The notes beneath the pieces were generated by a model. It was not told the origin of the DNA. It searched no databases and saw nothing but the letters and a program-made list of their open reading frames with translations. A stretch of DNA of 64,000 nucleotides from Xylanibacillus composti. Its GTDB lineage: Bacteria; Bacillota; Bacilli; Paenibacillales; K13. Position numbers and translations under genes: made by a program. The stretch covers positions 173,648 to 237,647 of the forward strand of contig NZ_BOVK01000006.1 in the NCBI RefSeq assembly GCF_018403685.1, given 5' to 3'. Positions 42,111 through 50,168 of the stretch are shown here, piece after piece. How positions within the stretch are numbered: position 1 is the stretch's first letter; every line of letters begins with the position of its first letter.

Positions 42111-43130
42111 CTATTGTAACGGTTGCACCGTGGTTGTGAAGTGATTTTTGTCATGTTTCTCACCGGTCTTGCTGCCGTCCTGCTTCGCAGCGTTCAGGCG
42201 GCTATGGTCAGTTGCCCATTCTTGCATACTCTCCACCCCGTCCAGAAACTTCGCCACCGTTGCCTCATATGCGGCCGGATCGACCGTTATCGCTTGCGCA
42301 TGCGCGGCCTCCGGAACCAGATAAAGCTGTTTCATCCCCGGCTTGATTTCGTACATCTCCAGCGACATATGCGTCGGTACATAGCGGTCCTCTTCACCAT
42401 GTACGAATAGTACAGGTGTATGAATGTGCGCTATATCACGAATAGGAGACACATCGCTGAACCAGAACTTTGCTCTCAATCGCGTGAACGCATTAGCGAG
42501 ATGGAGAAGGGGCAGCTTGGGCAGACGATAATCCTCCTTCAATCGATGGGCGAGCTGATCGGTCAAATCGGAATATGGACAATCTGCAATATAGAAGGCC
42601 GCACGCCCGTCGATGGCGGCATGCTGCAAAGCTGTTGCGGCGCCCATCGATTCCCCGTGGATGCCAATGAACGCGTCCGCGCCAAGCTGGTTTTGAACCC
42701 AGTCCACGCATGCTTTCAGATCATGCTTTTCCATATATCCAAATGTAGTAGTAGTGCCGCCGCTTCTTCCATGTCTGCGGTGGTCGTAAATGAATGCATG
42801 GTAGCCGCGCTTCTGGAAGATCGGCAAGTACTTGACTGAACCGATCAAGGAATGGGTTACCCCATGGACAAAAATCATGACTTTCTTGGAATCCTGGCAA
42901 GCGGAAGGAATCCAATAGGCATGCAAGGAATAACCGAATGGAGAATCTATCCATACTTTCTGTTTGGGCATACGCTCAAAATTATCCGGATCTACCCTCC
43001 CGGCCTCTGCTTCTTTTTGCAATGTCTGCTCATAAGGGATTGTCCGGATATGAATGATCAAATTTGAAAAGTAATAGCCAATTACTGCTGACGCAGCAGC
43101 AGTTGCCAGCACGATCCAGAGCCATAGCAT
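42111..43130 (-). CDS. Membrane-anchored alpha/beta hydrolase
   Basis: A 339-residue protein with an N-terminal membrane helix (WIVLATAAASAVIGYYF), then an alpha/beta-hydrolase domain: oxyanion region FVHGVTHS, YDHRRHGRSGG, nucleophile elbow GIHGESMGAA (Ser near residue 162), acidic residue in HGEEDRYVP and catalytic His in PEAAHAQA. The complete triad suggests an esterase or peptidase. GAAAGGA precedes the ATG. The gene ends 26 nt before the HesB-like gene start, so both may share a transcript. Confidence 0.88.
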   Translation of the reverse strand: MLWLWIVLATAAASAVIGYYFSNLIIHIRTIPYEQTLQKEAEAGRVDPDNFERMPKQKVWIDSPFGYSLHAYWIPSACQDSKKVMIFVHGVTHSLIGSVKYLPIFQKRGYHAFIYDHRRHGRSGGTTTTFGYMEKHDLKACVDWVQNQLGADAFIGIHGESMGAATALQHAAIDGRAAFYIADCPYSDLTDQLAHRLKEDYRLPKLPLLHLANAFTRLRAKFWFSDVSPIRDIAHIHTPVLFVHGEEDRYVPTHMSLEMYEIKPGMKQLYLVPEAAHAQAITVDPAAYEATVAKFLDGVESMQEWATDHSRLNAAKQDGSKTGEKHDKNHFTTTVQPLQ

Positions 43131-43351
43131 ACAAGCACTATCCTTTCTTTGGAGACGAAGGTCTTGATCCTCGTTGCATAAGTCTAGTATACCATGGGTG
43201 GCCTCGGATTATTGACTATACATGTAGCTATTTGGCAGAAATCGATTTATAATAGCAGAAAAATGGACAATGCCGGGCGGTTGCGGTTTGATCATCGATT
43301 TGGCATGTAAAGGATTTATAGGGATAAGAAGCGTGGAAGGAGCGTTGCGCT

Positions 43352-43669
43352 TTGGCGATTGCTGACATTACGATCATACCTGTCGGCACTGGCTCGCCCA
43401 GTGTCAGCGAATATGTGGCGGACATACATAAATTGCTGGAAGAGAAGAAGCTGGAACGGTCCATCAAGGTGCTGCTCACTCCGATGAGCACGCTGCTTGA
43501 AGGAGAGCTAAGCGATTTGCTGGCGGTCATACATGAGATTCACGAGCTCCCGTTTCAGAAGGGAGCCAGCCGCGTATGCACGAATATTCGCATTGACGAC
43601 AGGCGAGACAAACCGCTTCACATGGAGGACAAAGTTCGCAAGGTGGAAGAACGGCTGCGGCCTTCTTGA
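43352..43669 (+). CDS. MTH1187/YkoF-like thiamine-binding protein
   Basis: A 105-residue single-domain ferredoxin-like fold protein (UPF0045). The pattern is characteristic: ADITIIPVGTGSPSVSEYVADIHKLLE, LLTPMSTLLEGELSDLLAVIHEIHE, and VCTNIRIDDRRDKP. Members bind thiamine or its pyrimidine. TTG 43352 is the start, with GGAAGGAG 9 nt upstream. It stands alone, with no transporter genes beside it. Confidence 0.85.
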   Translation: MAIADITIIPVGTGSPSVSEYVADIHKLLEEKKLERSIKVLLTPMSTLLEGELSDLLAVIHEIHELPFQKGASRVCTNIRIDDRRDKPLHMEDKVRKVEERLRPS

Positions 43670-43791
43670 ACTCAACGTTTGGTCCTCTGGTACGAGTACC
43701 GAAATCGTGATATGATAATGAAAATATTTTAGTGGCACTATCGTTTGTGCGGTCGTCCGCACCGGCCTGAAAGACAGGGAGGGAGTGCAGC

Positions 43792-44301
43792 ATGCGCCGG
43801 AGATTTGTCTTGGAAGCGGTCATGGTGACCATATATGGCCAGCTAATGGCGCCTCAGAGACCGGTGGAGTACGTGGTTCCTTATACGACAATCATGGAAT
43901 TGTATGACATGGTTTCCAGTCAGGAACCGATCATGCCGGAGCCTTCCGATGATGCGTATGTCAAAGCCAAGATAGCCGAATTGATTGCATTCTTCGAAGA
44001 TCCCTTTAACCGGAAGAAGATAGAGCGGGCGCTGTCCGCGCCTTGGAAGGAGAGCCCGCCTGTCCTGGTCAACGACTTTGTCACGTTCATTGTGGTGAAT
44101 GCCATGGACAATGCCCAGTACGGTGAAATCTTCGATCCGGTGGAAACAGAGCTGCTTTTGTCAGCATCCCATTATCAGATACCCGTCTTGACTGACCAGG
44201 TTGAATTTCAAGACAAGCTGATTGAAGCAGGGATTCCGGTACAACTGTTTGATATTGATGATTTTGAATATGCGATGGAACAGTCAGAACCCATTGTATA
44301 G
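43792..44301 (+). CDS. Conserved hypothetical protein of Paenibacillus type
   Basis: A 169-residue soluble protein beginning MRRRFVLEAVMV, with EYVVPYTTIMELYDM, a central helical part (IAELIAFFEDPFNRKKIERAL) and an acidic C-terminus. I recall similar proteins in Paenibacillus under the unlikely name ADP-heptose synthase, but nothing here supports a sugar nucleotide enzyme: no nucleotidyltransferase or kinase motif is visible. GGGAGGGAG lies 8 nt upstream. A terminator follows the gene. Confidence 0.6.
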   Translation: MRRRFVLEAVMVTIYGQLMAPQRPVEYVVPYTTIMELYDMVSSQEPIMPEPSDDAYVKAKIAELIAFFEDPFNRKKIERALSAPWKESPPVLVNDFVTFIVVNAMDNAQYGEIFDPVETELLLSASHYQIPVLTDQVEFQDKLIEAGIPVQLFDIDDFEYAMEQSEPIV

Positions 44302-44320
44302 CGATCAGCCTGTTAATGCA

Positions 44321-44366
44321 GGGGTTGTTCCCGGCAGCAAAGACCGGGAGCAGCTCCTTTGTTGTT
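44321..44366 (+). terminator. Probable intrinsic terminator
   Basis: GTTGTTCCCGG pairs with CCGGGAGCAGC (two wobbles) around a 9-nt loop, followed by a T-rich but interrupted tail (TCCTTTGTTGTT). Confidence 0.6.
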
Positions 44367-44416
44367 CTCAAGACAATAAAAAGCGGGGGCGCGGATAACA
44401 GACAGGAGTTGAGACC

Positions 44417-45238
44417 GTGAGCGCAGGATGGATGGAATGCAGGCCTTTGCCCGATCCATCTCCGGACGTGGAGGCTGAGGAATGGACATACGCATCTGAC
44501 GGCTTGGCGGTAAAGGGCTTGCTGCTTCGTGCAAAAGGTCGTGCGGAACCGCATTCTCCCCTAATGTATTGCCGCGGCGGGATTGGACGTTTTGGCATGG
44601 TGCGTGCAGAGCGGCTGCTGCCGTTCGTCAGACTTGGCTATGCTGTATTTGCCCCCTACTATCGCGGTTATGGCAGCGGAGGAGCGGGAAGAGATGAATT
44701 CGGCGGCAATGATCGACATGATGTTTACCGAGCGTTGGCGCTTCTCCCTGAGCTGGAAGGCATCGCTTCGCCTGCGCGAGGCATTCCGATTGTCGGCTTC
44801 TCTCGCGGCGCGATCATGGCGCTGCTCGCAGCGCGGGACTGCCGGGCTGCGGGGCCGGTCGTCGTCTGGGGCGGGGTAAGCGATCTTTTGTTGACCTACG
44901 AGGAGAGGGTCGATTTGCGCCGCATGCTTAAGCGGGTAGTCGGTCATCCCGTCAAGCAGGCAGACGCCTACATGGAGCGCTCCGCCGTCTGCTGGCCGGA
45001 GCGTATTGCACGGCCTGTTTTACTTGTTCACGGGTCGCAGGACGAGCAGGTTAGCTGCAAACATGCCGAACGGCTCTATGCGGCTATGCAGCGTGCGGGC
45101 AAGCGGGTTGACTGGTTCCGGTTGGAAGAAATGGGTCATATTCTGCCGGATCCTGTACGAGACCATACGGTCATGCGCATCGTGCGATGGATTGAGGAGA
45201 TGCAAGCAGACTGCCGGGCCGATGAACCTGACGGATGA
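44417..45238 (+). CDS. Alpha/beta hydrolase (S9 peptidase-like)
   Basis: A 273-residue cytoplasmic hydrolase. The N-terminal strands lead to YRGYGSGGAG, nucleophile elbow GFSRGA (Ser near residue 137), acidic residue in HGSQDEQV and catalytic His in EMGHILPD. This order is typical of prolyl-oligopeptidase-like or dienelactone-hydrolase-like enzymes. GTG 44417 follows AGGAG by 9 nt. It is followed after 15 nt by the Mug-like gene and probably shares its transcript. Confidence 0.87.
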   Translation: MSAGWMECRPLPDPSPDVEAEEWTYASDGLAVKGLLLRAKGRAEPHSPLMYCRGGIGRFGMVRAERLLPFVRLGYAVFAPYYRGYGSGGAGRDEFGGNDRHDVYRALALLPELEGIASPARGIPIVGFSRGAIMALLAARDCRAAGPVVVWGGVSDLLLTYEERVDLRRMLKRVVGHPVKQADAYMERSAVCWPERIARPVLLVHGSQDEQVSCKHAERLYAAMQRAGKRVDWFRLEEMGHILPDPVRDHTVMRIVRWIEEMQADCRADEPDG

Positions 45239-45253
45239 ATAAGGGAGGACGTC

Positions 45254-45781
45254 ATGCACACAGCTGAAATCCCAGATCATTTGGCGGAAGACATGAAGCT
45301 TTTATTTATAGGGTTCAACCCCAGTCTTCGCTCCGGCGAGACCGGACATCATTATGCGAATCCGCATAATCGCTTTTGGCGGCTTCTTCATGCTGCCGGC
45401 TTGACAGAGCGGGTACACCGGCCAGAGGAAGATGGCAGCCTATCAGGATGGTACGGGTACGGCTTTACCAATATTGTGTCGCGTCCAACCCGCACCGCAG
45501 CAGAAATTACGAAGGAAGAGTACGGGGAAGGGCGGGAGCTGTTGAAGCAGAAGTTAATCATGTATAAACCAAGGTTCGCATGCTATGTCGGCAAGGGAGT
45601 GTACGAGCAGTTCAGCGGGCGGAAGGACGTGTCCTGGGGACTGCAGCCTGCTGGCGTTGTGGCGCAGGTTCAGGATTATGTCGTGCCATCCTCAAGCGGT
45701 CTTGTGCGCATGTCTTTTGAAGCGGTTGCGGCATGGTATAACGAGCTGAGGCAACTCCTGCAAACTTCGGACGATGCCTGA
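45254..45781 (+). CDS. mug: G/U(T) mismatch-specific DNA glycosylase
   Basis: A 175-residue member of the uracil-DNA glycosylase superfamily (Mug type). The active-site motif is FIGFNPSLRSGETGHHYANPHNRFW (catalytic Asn of GFNP at residue about 23), followed by GFTNIV, and the DNA-intercalating loop region PSSSGLVRMSF corresponds to the family NPSGLNR motif. It removes uracil, thymine or modified bases from mismatches. GGGAGGA lies 6 nt before the ATG. Confidence 0.9.
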   Translation: MHTAEIPDHLAEDMKLLFIGFNPSLRSGETGHHYANPHNRFWRLLHAAGLTERVHRPEEDGSLSGWYGYGFTNIVSRPTRTAAEITKEEYGEGRELLKQKLIMYKPRFACYVGKGVYEQFSGRKDVSWGLQPAGVVAQVQDYVVPSSSGLVRMSFEAVAAWYNELRQLLQTSDDA

Positions 45782-45821
45782 CTCGAGATGAACCGCTGTG
45801 GTACAGCGGGAGAATCTACGG

Positions 45822-45852
45822 TTGTGCTTGAGGGTGTCAGCCATGCTATAAT
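45822..45852 (+). promoter_or_regulatory. Possible promoter directly before a terminator
   Basis: TTGTGC (45822-45827), a long 19-nt spacer and a perfect TATAAT (45847-45852). Transcription would start at about 45859, exactly at the base of the following hairpin, so the product might be a very short attenuated leader RNA for the ABC-F operon. Confidence 0.4.
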
Positions 45853-45858
45853 AGATTT

Positions 45859-45889
45859 GCGGGATTGGGCGAAATGCCCGCTTTTTTTT
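45859..45889 (+). terminator. Intrinsic terminator between mug and the ABC-F operon
   Basis: GCGGG...CCCGC (with internal GGGC/GCCC option) is followed by T8. It may end the hydrolase-mug transcript, act as attenuator for the ABC-F genes, or both. Confidence 0.7.
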
Positions 45890-45986
45890 GGAATTGTCCT
45901 ATTGCGAGGTTGACCGCGGGTATGCAAAGAGCCATCCAGCCATACCGTAGCCGGGATTAGATATAGATAGGAGTTAATGGATAATC

Positions 45987-47546
45987 ATGAGTTTGCTAAC
46001 TGTAGAGAAAGTAAGCCACAGCTATAGCGGCACGACATTGTTTAAGGACGTGTCCTTTCGTTTGCTGGCTGGCGAGCATGTCGGCTTGGTCGGCGCGAAT
46101 GGAGTCGGCAAATCAACGCTGATGAATCTGCTAACAGGTAAGCTGCTGCTCGACGAAGGCAAGATTGAGTGGACGCCGCGCGTGCGCTACGGCTATTTGG
46201 ATCAGCACGCGGTGCTGACGCCGGGCAAGACGATTCGCGAAGTGCTGAATGAAGCGTTCCTGCCCTTGTTCGAGGCTGAGAAGGAAATGCTGGCCATTAC
46301 GGACAAGATGGGAGATGCTACCCCTGAGCAGCTGGAAGCGCTGTTGGAGCAGATGGGCGAGATTCAGGAGCGGCTGGAAATCGGCGGTTTTTATATGATT
46401 GACGTTAAGGTAGAGGAAACGGCTAACGGGCTGGGTCTCGGCGCGATCGGGCTTGACCGGGATGTTTCCCAATTGAGCGGCGGTCAGCGAACGAAGGTGC
46501 TGCTGGCCAAGCTGCTGCTGGAGCAGCCAACGGTTCTTTTGCTGGATGAGCCGACGAACTATTTGGATGTGGAGCACATTCAATGGTTGACGGGTTACCT
46601 CAAAAATTATCCATACGCCTTCATCCTGATTTCGCATGATACGGCATTTATGAATGAAGTTGTCAACGTCATCTACCATCTCGAGTTTGCCAAGTTGACC
46701 CGGTATTCTGCCAACTACGAGAAGTTTCTGGAGATGGCAGACATCCAGAAGAGTCAACATATCGAAGCGTATGAGAAGCAGCAGGAATTCATCAAGAAGC
46801 AGGAGGATTTCATTCAGCGCAACAAGGCGAGAGCGTCGACCTCCGGCAGAGCCAAGAGCCGCGAGAAGCAGTTGAACCGTATCGAGCGAATTGACAAGCC
46901 GCAGGAAGCGCCAAAGCCTACATTCGGCTTCAAGGAATCGCGCGCGAGCAGCCGGTGGGTGGTGGAGGCGTCAGACCTGGAAATTGGCTACAGCTATCCG
47001 CTGCTTCCCAAGATGAGCATGAAGCTGGAGCGCGGCGAGAAAATTGCTGTAATCGGCTGTAACGGTGTCGGCAAGTCCACGCTTCTGAAGACGCTGACGG
47101 GCAAGCTTCAACCGTTGTCGGGTTCCGTTGAACTGGGAGATTTTTTATACCCCGGTTACTTTGAGCAGGAAGTGAAAGGCCAGCAGCAGACGCCTATCGA
47201 GGATGTATGGAATGCGTTCCCGCATCTGAATCAGCATGAAGTGCGAGCGGCCCTTGCGCGCTGCGGCCTGACAAATGAGCATATTACACGCCCGTTGCAC
47301 AGATTGAGCGGCGGCGAGCAGGCCAAGGTGCGGCTGTGCAAGATGATGATGAGCGAATCCAACTGGCTGCTCCTCGACGAGCCGACCAATCACTTGGATG
47401 TCGTCGCCAAGGCGGAGCTTAAACGGGCGATACAGGCATTCAAGGGCACTGTCCTGCTTGTATGTCATGAGCCGGAATTTTACGAAGGATGGGTTGACCG
47501 GGTATGGGATGTTGAATCTTGGTCCATGGAGGTAACGAAATCATGA
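45987..47546 (+). CDS. ABC-F family ATPase (first of a pair)
   Basis: A 519-residue cytoplasmic protein with two ABC domains and no membrane part. Domain 1 has Walker A GANGVGKST, signature LSGGQRTK and LLLDEPTNYLD; the P-site linker is a charged helix (KKQEDFIQRNKARASTSGRAKSREKQL region, about residues 265-295); domain 2 has GCNGVGKST, LSGGEQAK and LLLDEPTNHLD. ABC-F proteins bind the ribosomal E site; some rescue stalled ribosomes and some protect against ribosome-targeting antibiotics. Which applies cannot be decided here. It overlaps the next ABC-F gene by 4 nt. Confidence 0.9.
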   Translation: MSLLTVEKVSHSYSGTTLFKDVSFRLLAGEHVGLVGANGVGKSTLMNLLTGKLLLDEGKIEWTPRVRYGYLDQHAVLTPGKTIREVLNEAFLPLFEAEKEMLAITDKMGDATPEQLEALLEQMGEIQERLEIGGFYMIDVKVEETANGLGLGAIGLDRDVSQLSGGQRTKVLLAKLLLEQPTVLLLDEPTNYLDVEHIQWLTGYLKNYPYAFILISHDTAFMNEVVNVIYHLEFAKLTRYSANYEKFLEMADIQKSQHIEAYEKQQEFIKKQEDFIQRNKARASTSGRAKSREKQLNRIERIDKPQEAPKPTFGFKESRASSRWVVEASDLEIGYSYPLLPKMSMKLERGEKIAVIGCNGVGKSTLLKTLTGKLQPLSGSVELGDFLYPGYFEQEVKGQQQTPIEDVWNAFPHLNQHEVRAALARCGLTNEHITRPLHRLSGGEQAKVRLCKMMMSESNWLLLDEPTNHLDVVAKAELKRAIQAFKGTVLLVCHEPEFYEGWVDRVWDVESWSMEVTKS

Positions 47547-49165
47547 TTAGTACTGAACGCATTACTTTGCGCTATGGCAGCAGAGCGCTGTTTGAGGATG
47601 TAAATATCAAATTCACTCCAGAGAACTGTTATGGCTTGATCGGTGCGAATGGCGCCGGCAAATCAACGTTTCTCAAGATTTTGTCCGGCGAGATCGAGCC
47701 GAACTCCGGTTATGTGCATGTAACGCCTGGCGATCGCATTTCGGTGCTTCGCCAGGACCACTTCGCCTACGACGAATATCCGGTTTTGGAGACGGTCATC
47801 ATGGGCCACGAGCGCCTGTATGCCATTATGAAGGAAAAGGACGAAATCTATGCGAAGCCGGACTTCAATGACGAGGACGGCATGCGTGCGGCCGAGCTTG
47901 AGGGTGAATTTGCCGAATTGAACGGCTGGGAAGCGGAGTCTGAAGCGGCCGAGCTGCTGATCGGGCTTGGCATTCCAAAGTCTCTGCACGACGAGTTGAT
48001 GAAGGATCTGGATGCGAACATCAAAGTCAGGGTGCTCTTGGCACAGGCGCTGTTCGGCAATCCGAATATTTTGCTGCTGGACGAGCCGACGAACCATCTG
48101 GACCTGGAATCGATTCAATGGCTGGAGAATTTCCTCGCCAAGTATCAGGGAACCGTCATTGTCGTTTCTCATGACCGTCACTTTCTGAATCAGGTATGCA
48201 CGCATATTGCCGATATTGATTTCGGCAAGATTCAGCTGTATGTCGGCAACTACGACTTCTGGTACGAATCCAGCCAGCTGGCGCAGCAGCTGCAGCGCGA
48301 GGCCAATAAGCGAGTGGAGGACAAGCGCAAGGAGCTGGAGGAATTCATTCGTCGATTCAGCGCCAACGCTTCCAAGTCCAAGCAAGCCACTTCGCGGAAG
48401 AAGCTGTTGGAGAAGCTGACGCTGGAGGACATCAAGCCGTCGAACCGGAAATACCCGTTCATCAACTTCAAGTCGGAACGGGAAGCGGGGAAGCAGCTGC
48501 TGGCAATTGAAGGTCTGAGCAAGTCGCTGGAAGGCGAGAAAGTGATTGACCACTTGACGCTTATGATCAACAAAGGGGACAAAATTGCATTCGTCGGACC
48601 TAACGGTCTTGCGAAATCAGCCTTGTTCGACATATTGGCCGAGGAAGTCGAGCCGGATGCGGGAAGTTTCTCCTGGGGAGTCACTACGACGCGCGCCTAC
48701 TTCCCGCGCGACAACGAGAAGTATTTCAATACGGACCTGAATCTGATCGATTGGCTGCGCCAGTACTCCAAGGATCAAGACGAAACGTACATTCGGGGAT
48801 TTCTTGGACGCATGCTGTTTTCCGGAGAAGAAGCCTTGAAAAAGGTAAACGTGCTTTCCGGGGGAGAACGCGTGCGCTGCATGTTGGCCAAGATGATGCT
48901 GCAATCGCCGAATGTGCTTATACTGGATGAGCCGACGAACCATCTGGACCTGGAGTCGATTACCGCATTGAATAACGGCTTGATTCAATTCGATGGCACC
49001 ATACTGTTCACTTCGCATGACCATCAATTTGTGCAGACGATCGCGAACCGCATCATCGAGATTGCGCCAGGGGGCGTCATGGACAAGGTTACAACATTTG
49101 ACGAGTATTTGGAAAATGAGGATGTCAAGGCATTCCGCAAATCCATGTATTCGAAACAAGAATAG
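47543..49165 (+). CDS. ABC-F family ATPase (YbiT/YkpA-like, second of a pair)
   Basis: A 540-residue protein of the YbiT/YkpA group. Domain 1 is canonical: GANGAGKST, and LLLDEPTNHLDLESI; its signature region lacks the usual LSGGQ and reads DANIKVRVLLAQAL. Domain 2 has an altered Walker A, GPNGLAKSA (Ala before the Lys and no Thr), with signature LSGGERVR and LILDEPTNHLD. ATG 47543 has GGAGGT upstream and overlaps the first gene (ATGA), so the two are coupled. A role at the ribosome is likely from the family. Confidence 0.9.
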   Translation: MISTERITLRYGSRALFEDVNIKFTPENCYGLIGANGAGKSTFLKILSGEIEPNSGYVHVTPGDRISVLRQDHFAYDEYPVLETVIMGHERLYAIMKEKDEIYAKPDFNDEDGMRAAELEGEFAELNGWEAESEAAELLIGLGIPKSLHDELMKDLDANIKVRVLLAQALFGNPNILLLDEPTNHLDLESIQWLENFLAKYQGTVIVVSHDRHFLNQVCTHIADIDFGKIQLYVGNYDFWYESSQLAQQLQREANKRVEDKRKELEEFIRRFSANASKSKQATSRKKLLEKLTLEDIKPSNRKYPFINFKSEREAGKQLLAIEGLSKSLEGEKVIDHLTLMINKGDKIAFVGPNGLAKSALFDILAEEVEPDAGSFSWGVTTTRAYFPRDNEKYFNTDLNLIDWLRQYSKDQDETYIRGFLGRMLFSGEEALKKVNVLSGGERVRCMLAKMMLQSPNVLILDEPTNHLDLESITALNNGLIQFDGTILFTSHDHQFVQTIANRIIEIAPGGVMDKVTTFDEYLENEDVKAFRKSMYSKQE

Positions 49166-49176
49166 GAGAGTGCAGC

Positions 49177-49569
49177 ATGGCTAGAACGAAAATAGAGCAT
49201 ATAGGCATAATGGTCACGGATATGGAACGTTCCATCGCATTCTATCGGGATGTTGTAGGGATGACGCTGAAAGACAGCCTGACGTTGAACGGGGGCGCCA
49301 CGAAGCTGGCTTTTATGGGATTTGGGCAAAACCCCGAGTCGGAGATCGAGCTTGTATGGTTCGCCGAATCGCATTTCCCGGCAGAAGGGCGCGTTCACCA
49401 TTTGGCTATAACCGTAGACGATATTGATGAAGAATATGCTCGTATTCAGAAGCTGGGACTGGAGTTCAAAAACAAGGACATCCAGACGCTTCCAAATGGC
49501 GCCAAGTATTTCTTCTTTTATGGTCCGGACAGGGAGTCTGTGGAATTTATGCAGCCGGCTGCAAACTAG
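49177..49569 (+). CDS. VOC-family (glyoxalase-like) protein
   Basis: A 130-residue single vicinal-oxygen-chelate module. It shows both beta-alpha-beta-beta-beta halves: IEHIGIMVTDMERSIAFYRDVVGM with the first metal His, ELVWF, then VHHLAITVDDIDEEYARI with the second His and a final strand GPDRESVEFMQ with the Glu ligand. The metal site is therefore complete, as in glyoxalase I or dioxygenase-type members; the substrate is unknown. It starts 11 nt after the ABC-F gene and ends at a strong terminator, so it is the last gene of that operon. Confidence 0.87.
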   Translation: MARTKIEHIGIMVTDMERSIAFYRDVVGMTLKDSLTLNGGATKLAFMGFGQNPESEIELVWFAESHFPAEGRVHHLAITVDDIDEEYARIQKLGLEFKNKDIQTLPNGAKYFFFYGPDRESVEFMQPAAN

Positions 49570-49577
49570 ATGAAGAG

Positions 49578-49636
49578 GACCCATTCCAACGCCAAGCGAG
49601 CAGTGCTGTGCTCCCGGCATAGAATGGGTCTTTTTT
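49578..49636 (+). terminator. Strong intrinsic terminator after the ABC-F/VOC operon
   Basis: GACCCATTC pairs perfectly with GAATGGGTC, with an inner GCC/GGC extension and a large loop, and is followed by TTTTTT. Confidence 0.88.
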
Positions 49637-49710
49637 CGTGGTCAATGTATCCGGGCCCCGCGAAAGTAATCGGAATCGGCTGCAACGCATAGCTTCACTT
49701 TCGTGGGCAT

Positions 49711-50004
49711 CTACACTAGGTTTACGATCCGCACGACGTCTCGGGCATCCGTAACCTGAATCGTATGCTTGCTTGGATTGTAGCGGATTTGTCCGCTGCC
49801 GACCGCAATCGTCCGGCTTGTGCCCAAGCCATAAAACAAATCATCCGCCAGCGTTCGCAAATACGCCCGCTGCTCTTCAGGAGCGAGTTCGAGCCATTCC
49901 TTCTGCTCCATCTCAAAGGCGTCATAGCAATCATCAATTTGTAAAATGGCTTTCATGAAGTCTTCGACAATCTCTTTGTATTCCCGGTTGTATTTTACGC
50001 CCAA
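49711..50004 (-). CDS. Conserved hypothetical protein
   Basis: A 97-residue soluble protein: a helical N-terminal half (YKEIVEDFMKAILQIDDCYDAFEM) and a beta-rich end (IRYNPSKHTIQVTDARDVVRIVNLV). TTG 50004 is the start, with GAAAGGTG 11 nt upstream. It seems well formed and non-repetitive, and its base composition matches its neighbours. I do not recognise a domain. It is divergent from the M48 protease gene. Confidence 0.6.
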   Translation of the reverse strand: MGVKYNREYKEIVEDFMKAILQIDDCYDAFEMEQKEWLELAPEEQRAYLRTLADDLFYGLGTSRTIAVGSGQIRYNPSKHTIQVTDARDVVRIVNLV

Positions 50005-50168
50005 GCTATATGCACACCTTTCTCGTTGCCATAATGTTTTATTATAGCGGATTGCGGCTTGGGAAAAAAGAAAGGGGTTTCGTATTGATTTCCTTCCTGC
50101 GGAAAAGGGAGCATTCCCCAGATGTCGGGGTATACTGATGTAAGAGGATAGAAAGGAGAGGAGGAATT

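Noticed and set aside
43689..43700. Short palindrome GGTACGAGTACC upstream of the 43792 gene
   Set aside because: Five-base arms are too short to claim an operator without a second copy or a known regulator.
43792..44301. ADP-heptose synthase assignment
   Set aside because: The name is known to me from database labels for similar proteins, but no kinase or nucleotidyltransferase motif is visible in the sequence.
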